In this document: piece after piece, positions 1 to 7,620 of the stretch
Layout of the letters: the number at the start of each line of letters is the position of its first letter
How positions within the stretch are numbered: position 1 is the stretch's first letter
Assembly: GCA_964404165.1 (NCBI GenBank)
Contig: CAYOIZ010000008.1
Coordinates: 1-64,000 of the forward strand
DNA length: 64,000 nt
Origin: DASYLJ01 sp964404165
Lineage (GTDB): Bacteria > Desulfobacterota > Binatia > DP-6
Reading direction: 5' to 3'
Program-made: the position numbers and the translations under genes
Notes under the pieces: model-generated
The model's input: only the letters and a program-made list of their open reading frames with translations
Databases searched by the model: none
What the model was told of the DNA's origin: nothing

Positions 1-546
1 CGTGGCCACGGTCTCGTGCACGACGCCGGCGGCGTGCGCGTCGGCGGCCGTCATGCGGCGGCCGTGCAGCACCACCTCGACGCGCGCCGGGGCCGACACC
101 GCCTCGACGACGACGGCCGCCGTCGGTCCGATGATCGGGATGCCGGCCTCGATCTCGGTGAGGCCGTAGCGCGAGCGCTCGTCCGCCAATGCGACGCGGA
201 GGTCGGCGGCGCAGTAGAGCATGAAGCCCCCGGCCAACGCGTGTCCTGCCGACGCGGCCACGACGGGCTTCGGAAAGAGGAACACGCGCTCGACCAGCGC
301 CACGAAGGCCATGCTCGTGGCCCGCATCTCCTCGGGCGGGAGCGTGGGCAGCAGCTTGAGATCGAGCCCGCCCGAGAAGAAGCCCGATCGCCCCGCGAGC
401 ACGACGCTGCGCGCCGGGCCGTGCTCGATCTCGTCGAGCACGCCGCCGAGCGCCGACAGGAGCGTCGGGCCGATGGCGTTGGCCTTGCCGTCGTCGATCC
501 GCACGACGGCGACGCTGCCGTCGTGGGTGAGCGTGACCGGTGTCAT
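1..546 (-). CDS. Enoyl-CoA hydratase/isomerase family protein (C-terminus beyond the window)
   Basis: The visible 182 codons read from ATG at 546 to the window edge without a stop. They show a crotonase fold: an N-terminal strand leading to GKANAI, the first oxyanion-hole segment FFSGGLDLK (about residues 58-66) and the second, AGHALAGGFMLYCAADLR (about residues 97-114), then YGLTEIEAGIP with a Glu where family members often carry a catalytic acid. Enzymes of this family hydrate or isomerise acyl-CoA thioesters, usually in fatty-acid or aromatic degradation. The start codon overlaps the stop of the upstream gene by 4 bp (ATGA), so the two are probably co-translated. Substrate cannot be inferred. 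A second crotonase, at 18287-19060, is only distantly similar. Confidence 0.9.
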   Translation of the reverse strand, partial: MTPVTLTHDGSVAVVRIDDGKANAIGPTLLSALGGVLDEIEHGPARSVVLAGRSGFFSGGLDLKLLPTLPPEEMRATSMAFVALVERVFLFPKPVVAASAGHALAGGFMLYCAADLRVALADERSRYGLTEIEAGIPIIGPTAAVVVEAVSAPARVEVVLHGRRMTAADAHAAGVVHETVAT

Positions 547-1757
547 CGCCGGTACCGCCGCCAGAGCGCGTGGCGTCGCCGCCGCAGCACCGCGGCGCGC
601 TCGTCGGGGGTGACGTGGGGGGTGTCGGAGGGCAGGTGCTCGCGCAGTCGATCGTGCGGCACCACCGTCATCCGCACGCTGGGTGCCGACTCGGCGAGGA
701 GGAAGCGCGCCGCCAGCGTGCCCTTCTCGTAGCCGGCGGTGTCGATCCAGTTCGGCACGCCCGGATCGTCGTGCGCCACCACACCGCGGAAGACGCCGTC
801 GCCGTCGAGCCGCGCCTGCGCGCCGTTGAGCGACGCCTGCCGGTTCTGGAAGTCGACGCTCTCCCACCACCAGTTGCCGAGCCCGACGCTCCACTGCCGG
901 CAGCGCGGCACCGCGAACTCGACGACGACGGCCTCGCCGCGCCCGCAGTGGAAGTTGCCCATGCCGTACGCCTGGCCCTTGAGTGCGCCGCCGGCGTCCT
1001 CCGCTCGCGGCGCCATCACGGTGAGCGAGTTCGGCGGCATGTTCTCCACCATCACGCGGCTCATGCGGTCCCACAGTCCGCCCGCCTTCTCGATCCAGTC
1101 GCGCAGCAGGTCGACGCGGCCGGCGAGCTGGTCGGTGCGCAGCGGCGGCGGCGGATAGATGGCACCCTCGCGCTCGATGACGAGGTCGGCCGGCATCTCG
1201 CGCTCCCAGTCGTTGAAGTACTGCCGGATGAAGAGGAAGCGCGCGTCGGGGCGCAGCGGCAGCCAGTTCGCGGGCGGCGGCGTCGGTGCCGGTTCGGGAC
1301 CGAGCACGATCTCGATGCCGCCGTCGGGTGCCGTCTCGAGCTCGAGGCCGTTGCGCGACGAGATCGTACCCCACTTCGCGATGTCGCCTTCGGCGAAGTG
1401 GCCGAAGTTGGCCTGCACCTCGATGTGGTTGGCGGTGCCGCGGGACCCGTGGATGCGATACACGGCGTCGCCGCGGATGGGCGCCATCAGGTAGAGACAG
1501 TCCGGTGCGTCGAGCCCCCACGGCGTGGTGATGTCGACGGTGCGCGCGAAGCGCGGGTAGTCGGGGTCGGCGTGCTCGACGCAGATGCCGTGGCCCGCCG
1601 CGAGATAGCGCAGCAGGTAGCGGAACCCCTCGGCGCGGTCGCGCGGCGTCGACGGCGCGTCGTCGGCGAGCACGATGCCGCGCGCACGGTCGAGCGTCCC
1701 GAGGAGATCGCTCCAGAGCTCGCCGCTCAGCACGCGGGGATCGGCGGGGTCCTTCAT
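543..1757 (-). CDS. DUF1214-like conserved protein
   Basis: A 404-residue protein with no signal peptide. The ATG at 1757 is preferred over an upstream in-frame ATG at 2006, because that longer version would run across the neighbouring divergent sulfotransferase gene. Visible landmarks are a central YRIHGSRGT segment and a Trp-rich stretch, GLGNWWWESVDFQN, followed by a conserved SLNG. This layout resembles DUF1214-type proteins, which often sit beside lipid or steroid catabolic genes and have no established activity. The gene overlaps the downstream crotonase by 4 bp and is separated by 58 bp from the divergent sulfotransferase gene, so that short gap probably holds promoters for both. Family assignment is from memory of motif layout. 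Confidence 0.7.
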   Translation of the reverse strand: MKDPADPRVLSGELWSDLLGTLDRARGIVLADDAPSTPRDRAEGFRYLLRYLAAGHGICVEHADPDYPRFARTVDITTPWGLDAPDCLYLMAPIRGDAVYRIHGSRGTANHIEVQANFGHFAEGDIAKWGTISSRNGLELETAPDGGIEIVLGPEPAPTPPPANWLPLRPDARFLFIRQYFNDWEREMPADLVIEREGAIYPPPPLRTDQLAGRVDLLRDWIEKAGGLWDRMSRVMVENMPPNSLTVMAPRAEDAGGALKGQAYGMGNFHCGRGEAVVVEFAVPRCRQWSVGLGNWWWESVDFQNRQASLNGAQARLDGDGVFRGVVAHDDPGVPNWIDTAGYEKGTLAARFLLAESAPSVRMTVVPHDRLREHLPSDTPHVTPDERAAVLRRRRHALWRRYRR

Positions 1758-1815
1758 CGGGTCGCCACAATGGGCTAAGGTCCGCGCCGCTCGCAAGCTG
1801 GACGGGGGTACGCGC

Positions 1816-2817
1816 GTGGAACGGTTCATCGTCGGAACGGGTCGCTGCGGCTCGACGCTGCTGTCGCGGATGCTCGGGGAGAATCCCGAGACGCTCTCCG
1901 TCTTCGAGCTGATGAACGGCCTCGACCCGTCGCGCCGGTTCCAGGCCGAGCCCATGACCGGTGCAGAGTTCGCGACGCTGCTGTCGGCCGAGCAACCCGT
2001 GCTCACCGCGGTGCTGAAGCGCGGCTACCCGGTGGAGGAGGTCACGTACCCGTTCGGCCGTGGACGCTATGGCCGCGGCGACGCCGTGCCGTGGATGCTC
2101 GTGTCCGCGCTGCCGCGCTGGACCGACGACCCCGACGCGCTCTTCGACGACACCGTGGCGTTCCTCCAGGCCGAGCCGTCGCGACCGCCCGTCGAGCACT
2201 TCCGTGCCGTGATGGGCTTCTGGATGCGACGGTTCGGGCGCACGCACTGGATGGAGCGGGCGGGCTCGTCGATCGACTATCTGGAGCAGCTGGCGCTCGG
2301 GTTTCCGGGCGCGCGCTTCGTCCACATCCATCGCGACGGGCCCGAGGCGTCGCTGTCGATGCGGGAGCATCACGCGTTCCGGCTGCCGATCTGCATGATG
2401 TACAACGCGCCGGTGGCGTCGGGCCGTACGGTGTGGGAGCTCGGTGCGCTCGACTTCCAGGGCGAGCCCACCGCGGGCGACGCGGTGTCGCAGATACTCG
2501 ACGCGCGCCCACCGGCGCAGTACTTCGGGCGCTACTGGTGCGATCAGGTCGTGCACGGCTTCCGCGCCCTGCGCGTGCTCGATCGCGATCAGTACCTCGA
2601 GGTGTCCTTCGAGGACCTCGTCACCCGCCCGCGCGAGGAGCTGGAGCGCGTGCGGACGTTCTTCGCGCTCGGGCCCGATCGTGACGGCTGGATCGATCGC
2701 GCCGCGGCGCTGGTGCGCGGCGTGCCGCCGGCGCGGGCGCCCGAGCTGCCGGACGAGGAGCGGCGCGCGCTGCAGGCGGCGTGTGCGGCGGGGATGAAGC
2801 TGCTCGGACGGATGTGA
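1816..2817 (+). CDS. Sulfotransferase family protein
   Basis: A 333-residue protein read from GTG at 1816. The first residues run straight into a P-loop-like 5'-phosphosulfate-binding motif, VGTGRCGSTLLSRML (residues 6-20), and a later FVHIHRDGPEASLSMR segment matches the 3'-phosphate-binding region of PAPS-dependent sulfotransferases. Such enzymes transfer sulfuryl groups from PAPS to hydroxyls or amines of lipids, sugars or peptides. The longer frame starting at 1675 is rejected because it would overlap the divergent DUF1214-like gene and push the P-loop far from the N-terminus. The acceptor is unknown. The gene is convergent with the DUF1330-like gene, only one base separating the stops. 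Confidence 0.88.
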   Translation: MERFIVGTGRCGSTLLSRMLGENPETLSVFELMNGLDPSRRFQAEPMTGAEFATLLSAEQPVLTAVLKRGYPVEEVTYPFGRGRYGRGDAVPWMLVSALPRWTDDPDALFDDTVAFLQAEPSRPPVEHFRAVMGFWMRRFGRTHWMERAGSSIDYLEQLALGFPGARFVHIHRDGPEASLSMREHHAFRLPICMMYNAPVASGRTVWELGALDFQGEPTAGDAVSQILDARPPAQYFGRYWCDQVVHGFRALRVLDRDQYLEVSFEDLVTRPREELERVRTFFALGPDRDGWIDRAAALVRGVPPARAPELPDEERRALQAACAAGMKLLGRM

Positions 2818-2818
2818 C

Positions 2819-3508
2819 TCAGCCGACGATGGTCTCGACCAGCTCGTCGATGAAGGGGCGGGCGACGAGCACCAACGACTCGTCCGCCGTCGTCGCCGCG
2901 CACAGCGCGTCCAGCGCGCCGGCATCGCGGGCGACGTCGAAGCGGACCTCGTCCCACGTGCGCTCGTCGCCGATGATCGTCCCCTCGACCGTGAAGGCGG
3001 CCATCGGCGTGATCCCCGTGACGTGCCGCGCCGCGTCCCTCGTGCCACGCAGGACGCGGATCACGATCGTGCCTCCGGGATCGGCCGCACGGGGGGCGGG
3101 CTCCGCCAGCGGAAGGCACGCCATCACGATGGTGCGCTCCATGCCGGCGTCCTTGTGCACGTGCTGGCGCTTGAAGTCGTCGCGCCGCTGCATGTCCATG
3201 AACGCGCGCCGGCTGGGATAGCGGACGATCCCGACGCGGTCCCACACGGGGGTCCCGGCGGGCTGTCGCTCGACGTCGGCCGCGAACGCGATGCGAGCCC
3301 CGATCGCGGCGAGCGACTCGCGCGGCACGTACGCGTCGTCGGCATCGCGCCCCGACAGGCTGGTCGTGCGGCCGTCGGCGTAGTCGGCCACGGCGCGGTA
3401 CTTCATGAGGTTGATCGCCCAGAACGTACCGTCGTCCGCCGGCGCACGGTCGATCCAGCCGCCGATGAGCGCGAGGTTCGGGGTGCCGTAGCGGGGAGGC
3501 CATGCCAT
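2819..3508 (-). CDS. DUF1330-like dimeric alpha/beta-barrel protein
   Basis: A 229-residue protein. ATG at 3508 (MAWPPRYG) is chosen; an in-frame ATG nine codons upstream is possible. The segment FWAINLMKYR (about residues 33-42), and later WDRVGIVRYPSRRAFMDM, are typical of DUF1330/EthD-like small ferredoxin-fold proteins, in which a strand ending in NL.K is followed by a helix with a Pro-Ser-x-x-x-F/M signature. Here two such halves seem to be fused, since the C-terminal half has a similar length and strand pattern. No function is established for the family. The gene is separated by 47 bp from the GST-like gene downstream on the same strand. Confidence 0.65.
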   Translation of the reverse strand: MAWPPRYGTPNLALIGGWIDRAPADDGTFWAINLMKYRAVADYADGRTTSLSGRDADDAYVPRESLAAIGARIAFAADVERQPAGTPVWDRVGIVRYPSRRAFMDMQRRDDFKRQHVHKDAGMERTIVMACLPLAEPAPRAADPGGTIVIRVLRGTRDAARHVTGITPMAAFTVEGTIIGDERTWDEVRFDVARDAGALDALCAATTADESLVLVARPFIDELVETIVG

Positions 3509-3555
3509 GCGCGCCACCGTAGGGAGGTGGCACACATGATGTCAATAGAATCCGG

Positions 3556-4584
3556 TCAGGCGACGAGCGCCTCGCACCCCGTGCCGTCGAGCACGGCGGC
3601 GGCGGCGGCGCGATCCGGCGGCGCGAGGGCTGCGAAGGACGCGCGCAGCCAGGCGAGACACTTCGCCTGGTACGGAAACGGCCGCTGCTCCCACCGTCGT
3701 CCGTCGATGGTGCACGTGACCAGCTCGGCGCCGCGCGCGATCGCCGCCGCGTTGGCGAGGAGGAAGGGGACGTAGACCCGTCCCACCTCGGCGAGCAGCG
3801 GGCGGAGCGCGGGGGCGAACGCGTCGCGCGCGAGCCAGTCGTCCGTCGTGGGCTCGAGTCCGGAGAGATCCTCGACGATGTCGACCCAGGCGACGACGCG
3901 CGGCGCGGTCTCGAGCGCGATGGCGCGTGACGTCGGGTCGAAGCCGGCGAGCTGCGTCAGCTGGCCGTAGAGGGCGAAGTCGGCGGCGCCCGGACGTCCG
4001 CCCATGACGAACCGCGAGCCGGTGAGCCGCGCGTCGAGGAGACGGAGGAGGCGACGGTAGCTGTCCTCGATGAGCGGCGCGGTGGTCGCGTTCGAGCCCA
4101 CGACGCCGAGCCGCCCGGTCTGGCGCGCGGCGAACTGCACGCCCGCGGCCTCCGCCATCTCCTCGGGCCGATCGACGAACACCCAGCGCGGGAGGATGCG
4201 GGCGGCGTGGGCGATGTCCGCGTCGAACGCCCAGCGGTAGTGGAACATCGCCTTGGTGAGCCATTCGTCGGCATGGTCCTCGAGCAGCTCGTCCATGAAG
4301 GCGAGCACCGGATCGGGCGGAACGACGGAGCGTCCGTCGTACATCGTCTCGAGGCGCCGGATCAGCGGCGTCGAGTCGGTGTGGGCGACGGGGGTGCCGT
4401 CGGCGTCGGGCAGGACGAGCTGGGGCAGCAGCTCGACCTTCGGGCGCGGGAGCGTGCGGCTCTCGGGCGAGCCCGTCGTGGTCCAGGCATACGGGATGCG
4501 ACGGTAGCGGAGGACGGCGCGCAGCTTGCGGCTGTACGGCGAGGCCGGCATGCCGACGATCGGCAGCGGTGCCGCGGCGCTCAT
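3556..4584 (-). CDS. Glutathione S-transferase-like protein (second of a tandem pair)
   Basis: A 342-residue protein starting at ATG 4584, whose first bases overlap the stop of the upstream paralogue by 4 bp. It begins with a thioredoxin-like GST N-terminal domain: IVGMPASPYSRKLRAVLRY, with Ser in the SPYS position where GSTs activate glutathione, then PKVELLPQLV containing the cis-Pro-like turn and the DSTPLI segment (gamma-Glu-binding Glu/Asp-Ser pair). The helical C-terminal domain carries GGRPGAADFALYGQL, the usual N-capping Asp motif of GST folds. About 110 extra C-terminal residues go beyond a standard GST. Substrate is unknown. Confidence 0.8.
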   Translation of the reverse strand: MSAAAPLPIVGMPASPYSRKLRAVLRYRRIPYAWTTTGSPESRTLPRPKVELLPQLVLPDADGTPVAHTDSTPLIRRLETMYDGRSVVPPDPVLAFMDELLEDHADEWLTKAMFHYRWAFDADIAHAARILPRWVFVDRPEEMAEAAGVQFAARQTGRLGVVGSNATTAPLIEDSYRRLLRLLDARLTGSRFVMGGRPGAADFALYGQLTQLAGFDPTSRAIALETAPRVVAWVDIVEDLSGLEPTTDDWLARDAFAPALRPLLAEVGRVYVPFLLANAAAIARGAELVTCTIDGRRWEQRPFPYQAKCLAWLRASFAALAPPDRAAAAAVLDGTGCEALVA

Positions 4585-5579
4585 GGCTTGAGCGCGGCCA
4601 GGCAGCCGGTCTGCTCGAGGAGGGTGGCGAGCTCGCGCTGATCGGCGACCGCGGCGTACTTCTCCCGCAGCGCGCGCAGCGACTTGGCATGGTACTTCTG
4701 CGGCTTCTGCGTCCACGCCTGGCCGTCGAGCGTGACGGTGAACTCGCCGCCGTCACCCGCGAGCGCCGTCGCGTTGGCGACCGACCACGGCAGGAATCGT
4801 CGGCCGACGTGGCGGTCGAGGAGCGGCACGAGCGTCGGGGCGAGTGCGTCCCACGGCTCGAACTCGCCCTCGGCGCGCGGCCACAGCATGCGGTGCACCC
4901 AGTCGAGGACGTGGTGCGCCATGCCCTCGACCAGCGCGCCCGCGGTGGGATCGGTCCAGGCCTCGTAGATCTGACCCCACAGGCCGAAGTCGGCGAACGC
5001 GGGGCGCCCGCCGAAGAGGTAGGGGCGGCCGGCGAGATGCGCGTCGAGCAGGGCGAGCGCGTCGCGGAACCCCGATTCGATCTGCGGCGCCGTCTGCGGG
5101 CTCGAGCCGACGAACCAGACGCGGTCGACCATGCGCGCGCGCACCTGGGCCGCCATGCCGGTGGCGAGCTCGGCGTCGGCTGCGGGCATCATGGCGCCCG
5201 CGATGCGCCCGGCGGCGCTCACCTGGTCGACCTCGCGCGCCCAGCGCAGGTGGAACATCCACTTGTTGCCCCACTCGTCGCCGAACTCCTCGAGCAACGC
5301 CGAGACGAAGGCGGCGGTGGGCTCGGTCGGATGGATCGACGGCGTCGGGTGGCGCTGCTCGACGTACTCGATGATCGGCGTCGAATCCTGCAGCACCGTG
5401 CCGTCGGGCGTCACCACCAGCGGCACGATCGGCAGCTTCGCATGGCCGCGGTACTCGGCCTCGGTGTCCGCGTTCCGGACGATCCAGCGGTACGGCAGTC
5501 CCTTGTAGCGAAAGTACGAGCGGACCTTCACGGAGTACGGCGACATCTCGGCGCCATAGATGCGGTAGGGGTCGGTCAT
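4581..5579 (-). CDS. Glutathione S-transferase-like protein (first of a tandem pair)
   Basis: A 332-residue protein from ATG 5579. It parallels its downstream neighbour along the whole length: IYGAEMSPYSVKVRSYFRY at the N-terminus, AKLPIVPLVV with the cis-Pro turn, DSTPIIEYVE, and GGRPAFADFGLWGQIYE in the helical domain. Both end with a similar extension containing VTLDGQAWTQKPQKYHAKSL here and the matching RRWEQRPFPYQAKCL in the neighbour. The pair therefore arose by tandem duplication and has diverged considerably. The two genes overlap by 4 bp and are presumably co-translated. The shared C-terminal extension suggests a specialised GST-fold subfamily rather than a generic detoxifying GST. 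Confidence 0.82.
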   Translation of the reverse strand: MTDPYRIYGAEMSPYSVKVRSYFRYKGLPYRWIVRNADTEAEYRGHAKLPIVPLVVTPDGTVLQDSTPIIEYVEQRHPTPSIHPTEPTAAFVSALLEEFGDEWGNKWMFHLRWAREVDQVSAAGRIAGAMMPAADAELATGMAAQVRARMVDRVWFVGSSPQTAPQIESGFRDALALLDAHLAGRPYLFGGRPAFADFGLWGQIYEAWTDPTAGALVEGMAHHVLDWVHRMLWPRAEGEFEPWDALAPTLVPLLDRHVGRRFLPWSVANATALAGDGGEFTVTLDGQAWTQKPQKYHAKSLRALREKYAAVADQRELATLLEQTGCLAALKP

Positions 5580-5663
5580 GCGCGGGTCCTCCCTGGGAAC
5601 GATGCCGACGTGACCATCACCTGTCGGCATTTCATGTGTCAATAACGGGCGGGCGTGCCCGCG

Positions 5664-6641
5664 TCAGCCCAGCACGGCGGCGAGGCGCTCGAAGCACCAG
5701 AACGCGGCCAGGATGCCCATTGCGTACACGACGGGACGCGTGGAGCGTCGCGGGATCCAGCCCGCCAGAACGGTTCGCACCAGCAGCACCGCGCCGACGA
5801 ACGCGAGCTGCCCGAGCTCGATGCCGCCGTTGAACGACGCCAGCGCCAGCGGCACGTCGTCGGCCGGAAGCCCGGCTTCGGCCAGCGCGCCCGCGAAGCC
5901 GAACCCGTGCAGCAGCCCGAACCCGATCGCGATCACCCACGGGAACCGGCGCAGCAGCGAGCGCTCGCCGCCGTCGCGCGCCAGCTCGGTGGCGAGCAGC
6001 AGGACGCTGGCCGCGATCAACACCTCCACCGGCCGCGACGGAACATGCGCCAGGCCGAGCGCCGCCGCCGACAGGGTGATGCTGTGCCCGAGCGTGAAGG
6101 CGGTGATCGTCTGCACCAGGAGCTTGGTCGTCGGCACCAGGAGCATCAGGCCGAGGACGAACAGCAGGTGGTCTGGCCCGCTCAGGATGTGCTCGATGCC
6201 GAGCACGACGTAGTCGTGCACGACCGTCCACGGGCTCGGGCGTTCGGGGACCGTGAACGACGGTGTGCGGGGACTCAGCACGGCCTGGATCGGTGCGCCG
6301 CCGGGCCCCTCGATGCGTACCAGCGCATTGATCTTGGCCACGCCGAGGTCGCGAACGGCGATGGTCTGGCCGGCGAGGCCCGCGGCACCGCAGTCGACGG
6401 TCCAGCGCAGCGTCACGCGATCGCCGTCGACCGCCGCGTCGCCTGCCGACGTCTGCCGGCAGTGGACGGGCAGCTCGGGGCGGACGTCGGCGCCGGGAAG
6501 GCGGAGCACGGAGGCGCGCCAGGTGACCTCGTACATGCCCGGCGTGAGCGCACGGAGCGACAGCAGCGCCGGATCGAGCCCGTGCGCCGCGGCGTCGCGC
6601 GCCGCGAGACACGCCAGCAGAACGACCACGACGCGCGTCAT
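5664..6641 (-). CDS. HupE/UreJ-type integral membrane protein
   Basis: A 325-residue protein with a signal peptide (ATG at 6641, cleavage near AAAHG), an extracytoplasmic beta-rich domain of about 120 residues, then a polytopic C-terminal half. That half has the hallmark LGIEHILSGPDHLLFVLGLML, LGHSITL and LLHGFGFAGAL segments of HupE/UreJ_2 proteins, in which conserved His and Asp residues inside helices are thought to handle a transition metal. HupE itself is tied to nickel uptake. It is the last gene of the operon with tetR, the DUF3604 protein and the parvulin, overlapping the parvulin stop by 4 bp. Confidence 0.85.
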   Translation of the reverse strand: MTRVVVVLLACLAARDAAAHGLDPALLSLRALTPGMYEVTWRASVLRLPGADVRPELPVHCRQTSAGDAAVDGDRVTLRWTVDCGAAGLAGQTIAVRDLGVAKINALVRIEGPGGAPIQAVLSPRTPSFTVPERPSPWTVVHDYVVLGIEHILSGPDHLLFVLGLMLLVPTTKLLVQTITAFTLGHSITLSAAALGLAHVPSRPVEVLIAASVLLLATELARDGGERSLLRRFPWVIAIGFGLLHGFGFAGALAEAGLPADDVPLALASFNGGIELGQLAFVGAVLLVRTVLAGWIPRRSTRPVVYAMGILAAFWCFERLAAVLG

Positions 6642-7615
6642 GACGCGCTCCGCTCGCGCCAGGCCGCCGATTCCACCTCGAGGGGATGGCGACGCTTCAG
6701 GTCGCGCAGCAGCTCGACGACGCGTGCCCGTCGTCGCTCGTCCTTCCAGCGCTCGACGACGCGGGCACGGACGGTCTCGAACGGCGGTACCCCGCCGGCC
6801 TCGCGCGATGCGACCCAGACGAGATGCACGCCGTACGGCGAGGCGAGGGGCCCGACCCACGTCTGGGGGGTGGCGCGTTCCAGCTCCGCCGTGAACGCGG
6901 CACCGAAGGACTTCTCGAGCTGTCGCGGGGCCTGCGCCGCGATCCACGGTGGAAGCGGAAAGGCGTCGCCCTGGCGTGCCGCTGCCTCGGGTGCCATCGG
7001 TCGGCGTTCGAGCGAGGCGCGCAGGAGCGCGGCGTCGTGGCGCGGGTCGCCGCGGCCGTTAGCGAAGAACACGTGCCAGAAGCTCACGCGATCGGGCGCG
7101 CGGTAGTCGTCGCGGTGGCGGTCGTAGTAGGCGCGGAGCGTGTCGTCGGGCGGCGAGGCGTCGTCCGTCCGCGCCGCGAGCAGACGCATCTTCTGGACGA
7201 GGATGCGCCGGACGACGACGTCGGTGCGGTCGAGTCCGAGTGCGCGCGCGTCCTCCTGGAGCGCCTCCGGGGCGCGGTCGGCGTCGTCGGTCAGCACGGC
7301 CATCTGTGTGGCGAGCCAGGTCTGGATGCTGCGATCGTTGCGATCGAGCCCGCGGGCGCGCGCCTCGCGAACGAGCAGCTCCTCGTCGATGGCCTCGTCG
7401 ACCAGGCGGGCTTCGTCGGCGGGCGTGGGGGCCAGTCCCGTCTCCCGCTCGTAGTCGCTGCGCAGCCGTTCGACGTCGTGTGCGGTGAGGACGACCGCGC
7501 CCGACGGATCGACGACCGGGGCCTTGGGCGCCGACGCACCCCGTCCGTGGACGAGCAGGAACAGCACCGCGCCACCGGCGAGGAAGTGGAGCAGGGGTGC
7601 GTGCAGCCACCGCAT
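6638..7615 (-). CDS. Membrane-anchored parvulin-type peptidyl-prolyl isomerase
   Basis: A 325-residue protein from ATG 7615 with one N-terminal hydrophobic segment (LLHFLAGGAVLFLLVHG), so it is probably anchored in the inner membrane and faces the periplasm. The middle is a SurA/PpiC-like helical region with EELLVREARARGLDR, and the C-terminal third contains the PpiC-type core ending in VGPLASPYGVHLVWV. Family members help fold exported or outer-membrane proteins. It starts 5 bp after the DUF3604 gene and overlaps hupE by 4 bp, so it may be a chaperone dedicated to a product of this operon; that role is inference. Confidence 0.82.
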   Translation of the reverse strand: MRWLHAPLLHFLAGGAVLFLLVHGRGASAPKAPVVDPSGAVVLTAHDVERLRSDYERETGLAPTPADEARLVDEAIDEELLVREARARGLDRNDRSIQTWLATQMAVLTDDADRAPEALQEDARALGLDRTDVVVRRILVQKMRLLAARTDDASPPDDTLRAYYDRHRDDYRAPDRVSFWHVFFANGRGDPRHDAALLRASLERRPMAPEAAARQGDAFPLPPWIAAQAPRQLEKSFGAAFTAELERATPQTWVGPLASPYGVHLVWVASREAGGVPPFETVRARVVERWKDERRRARVVELLRDLKRRHPLEVESAAWRERSAS

Positions 7616-7620
7616 GGACG

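Noticed and set aside
540..1778. A 412-codon plus-strand frame
   Set aside because: It lies wholly antisense to the DUF1214-like gene; the translation is Arg/Ala/Val-rich low complexity typical of GC-rich shadow frames.
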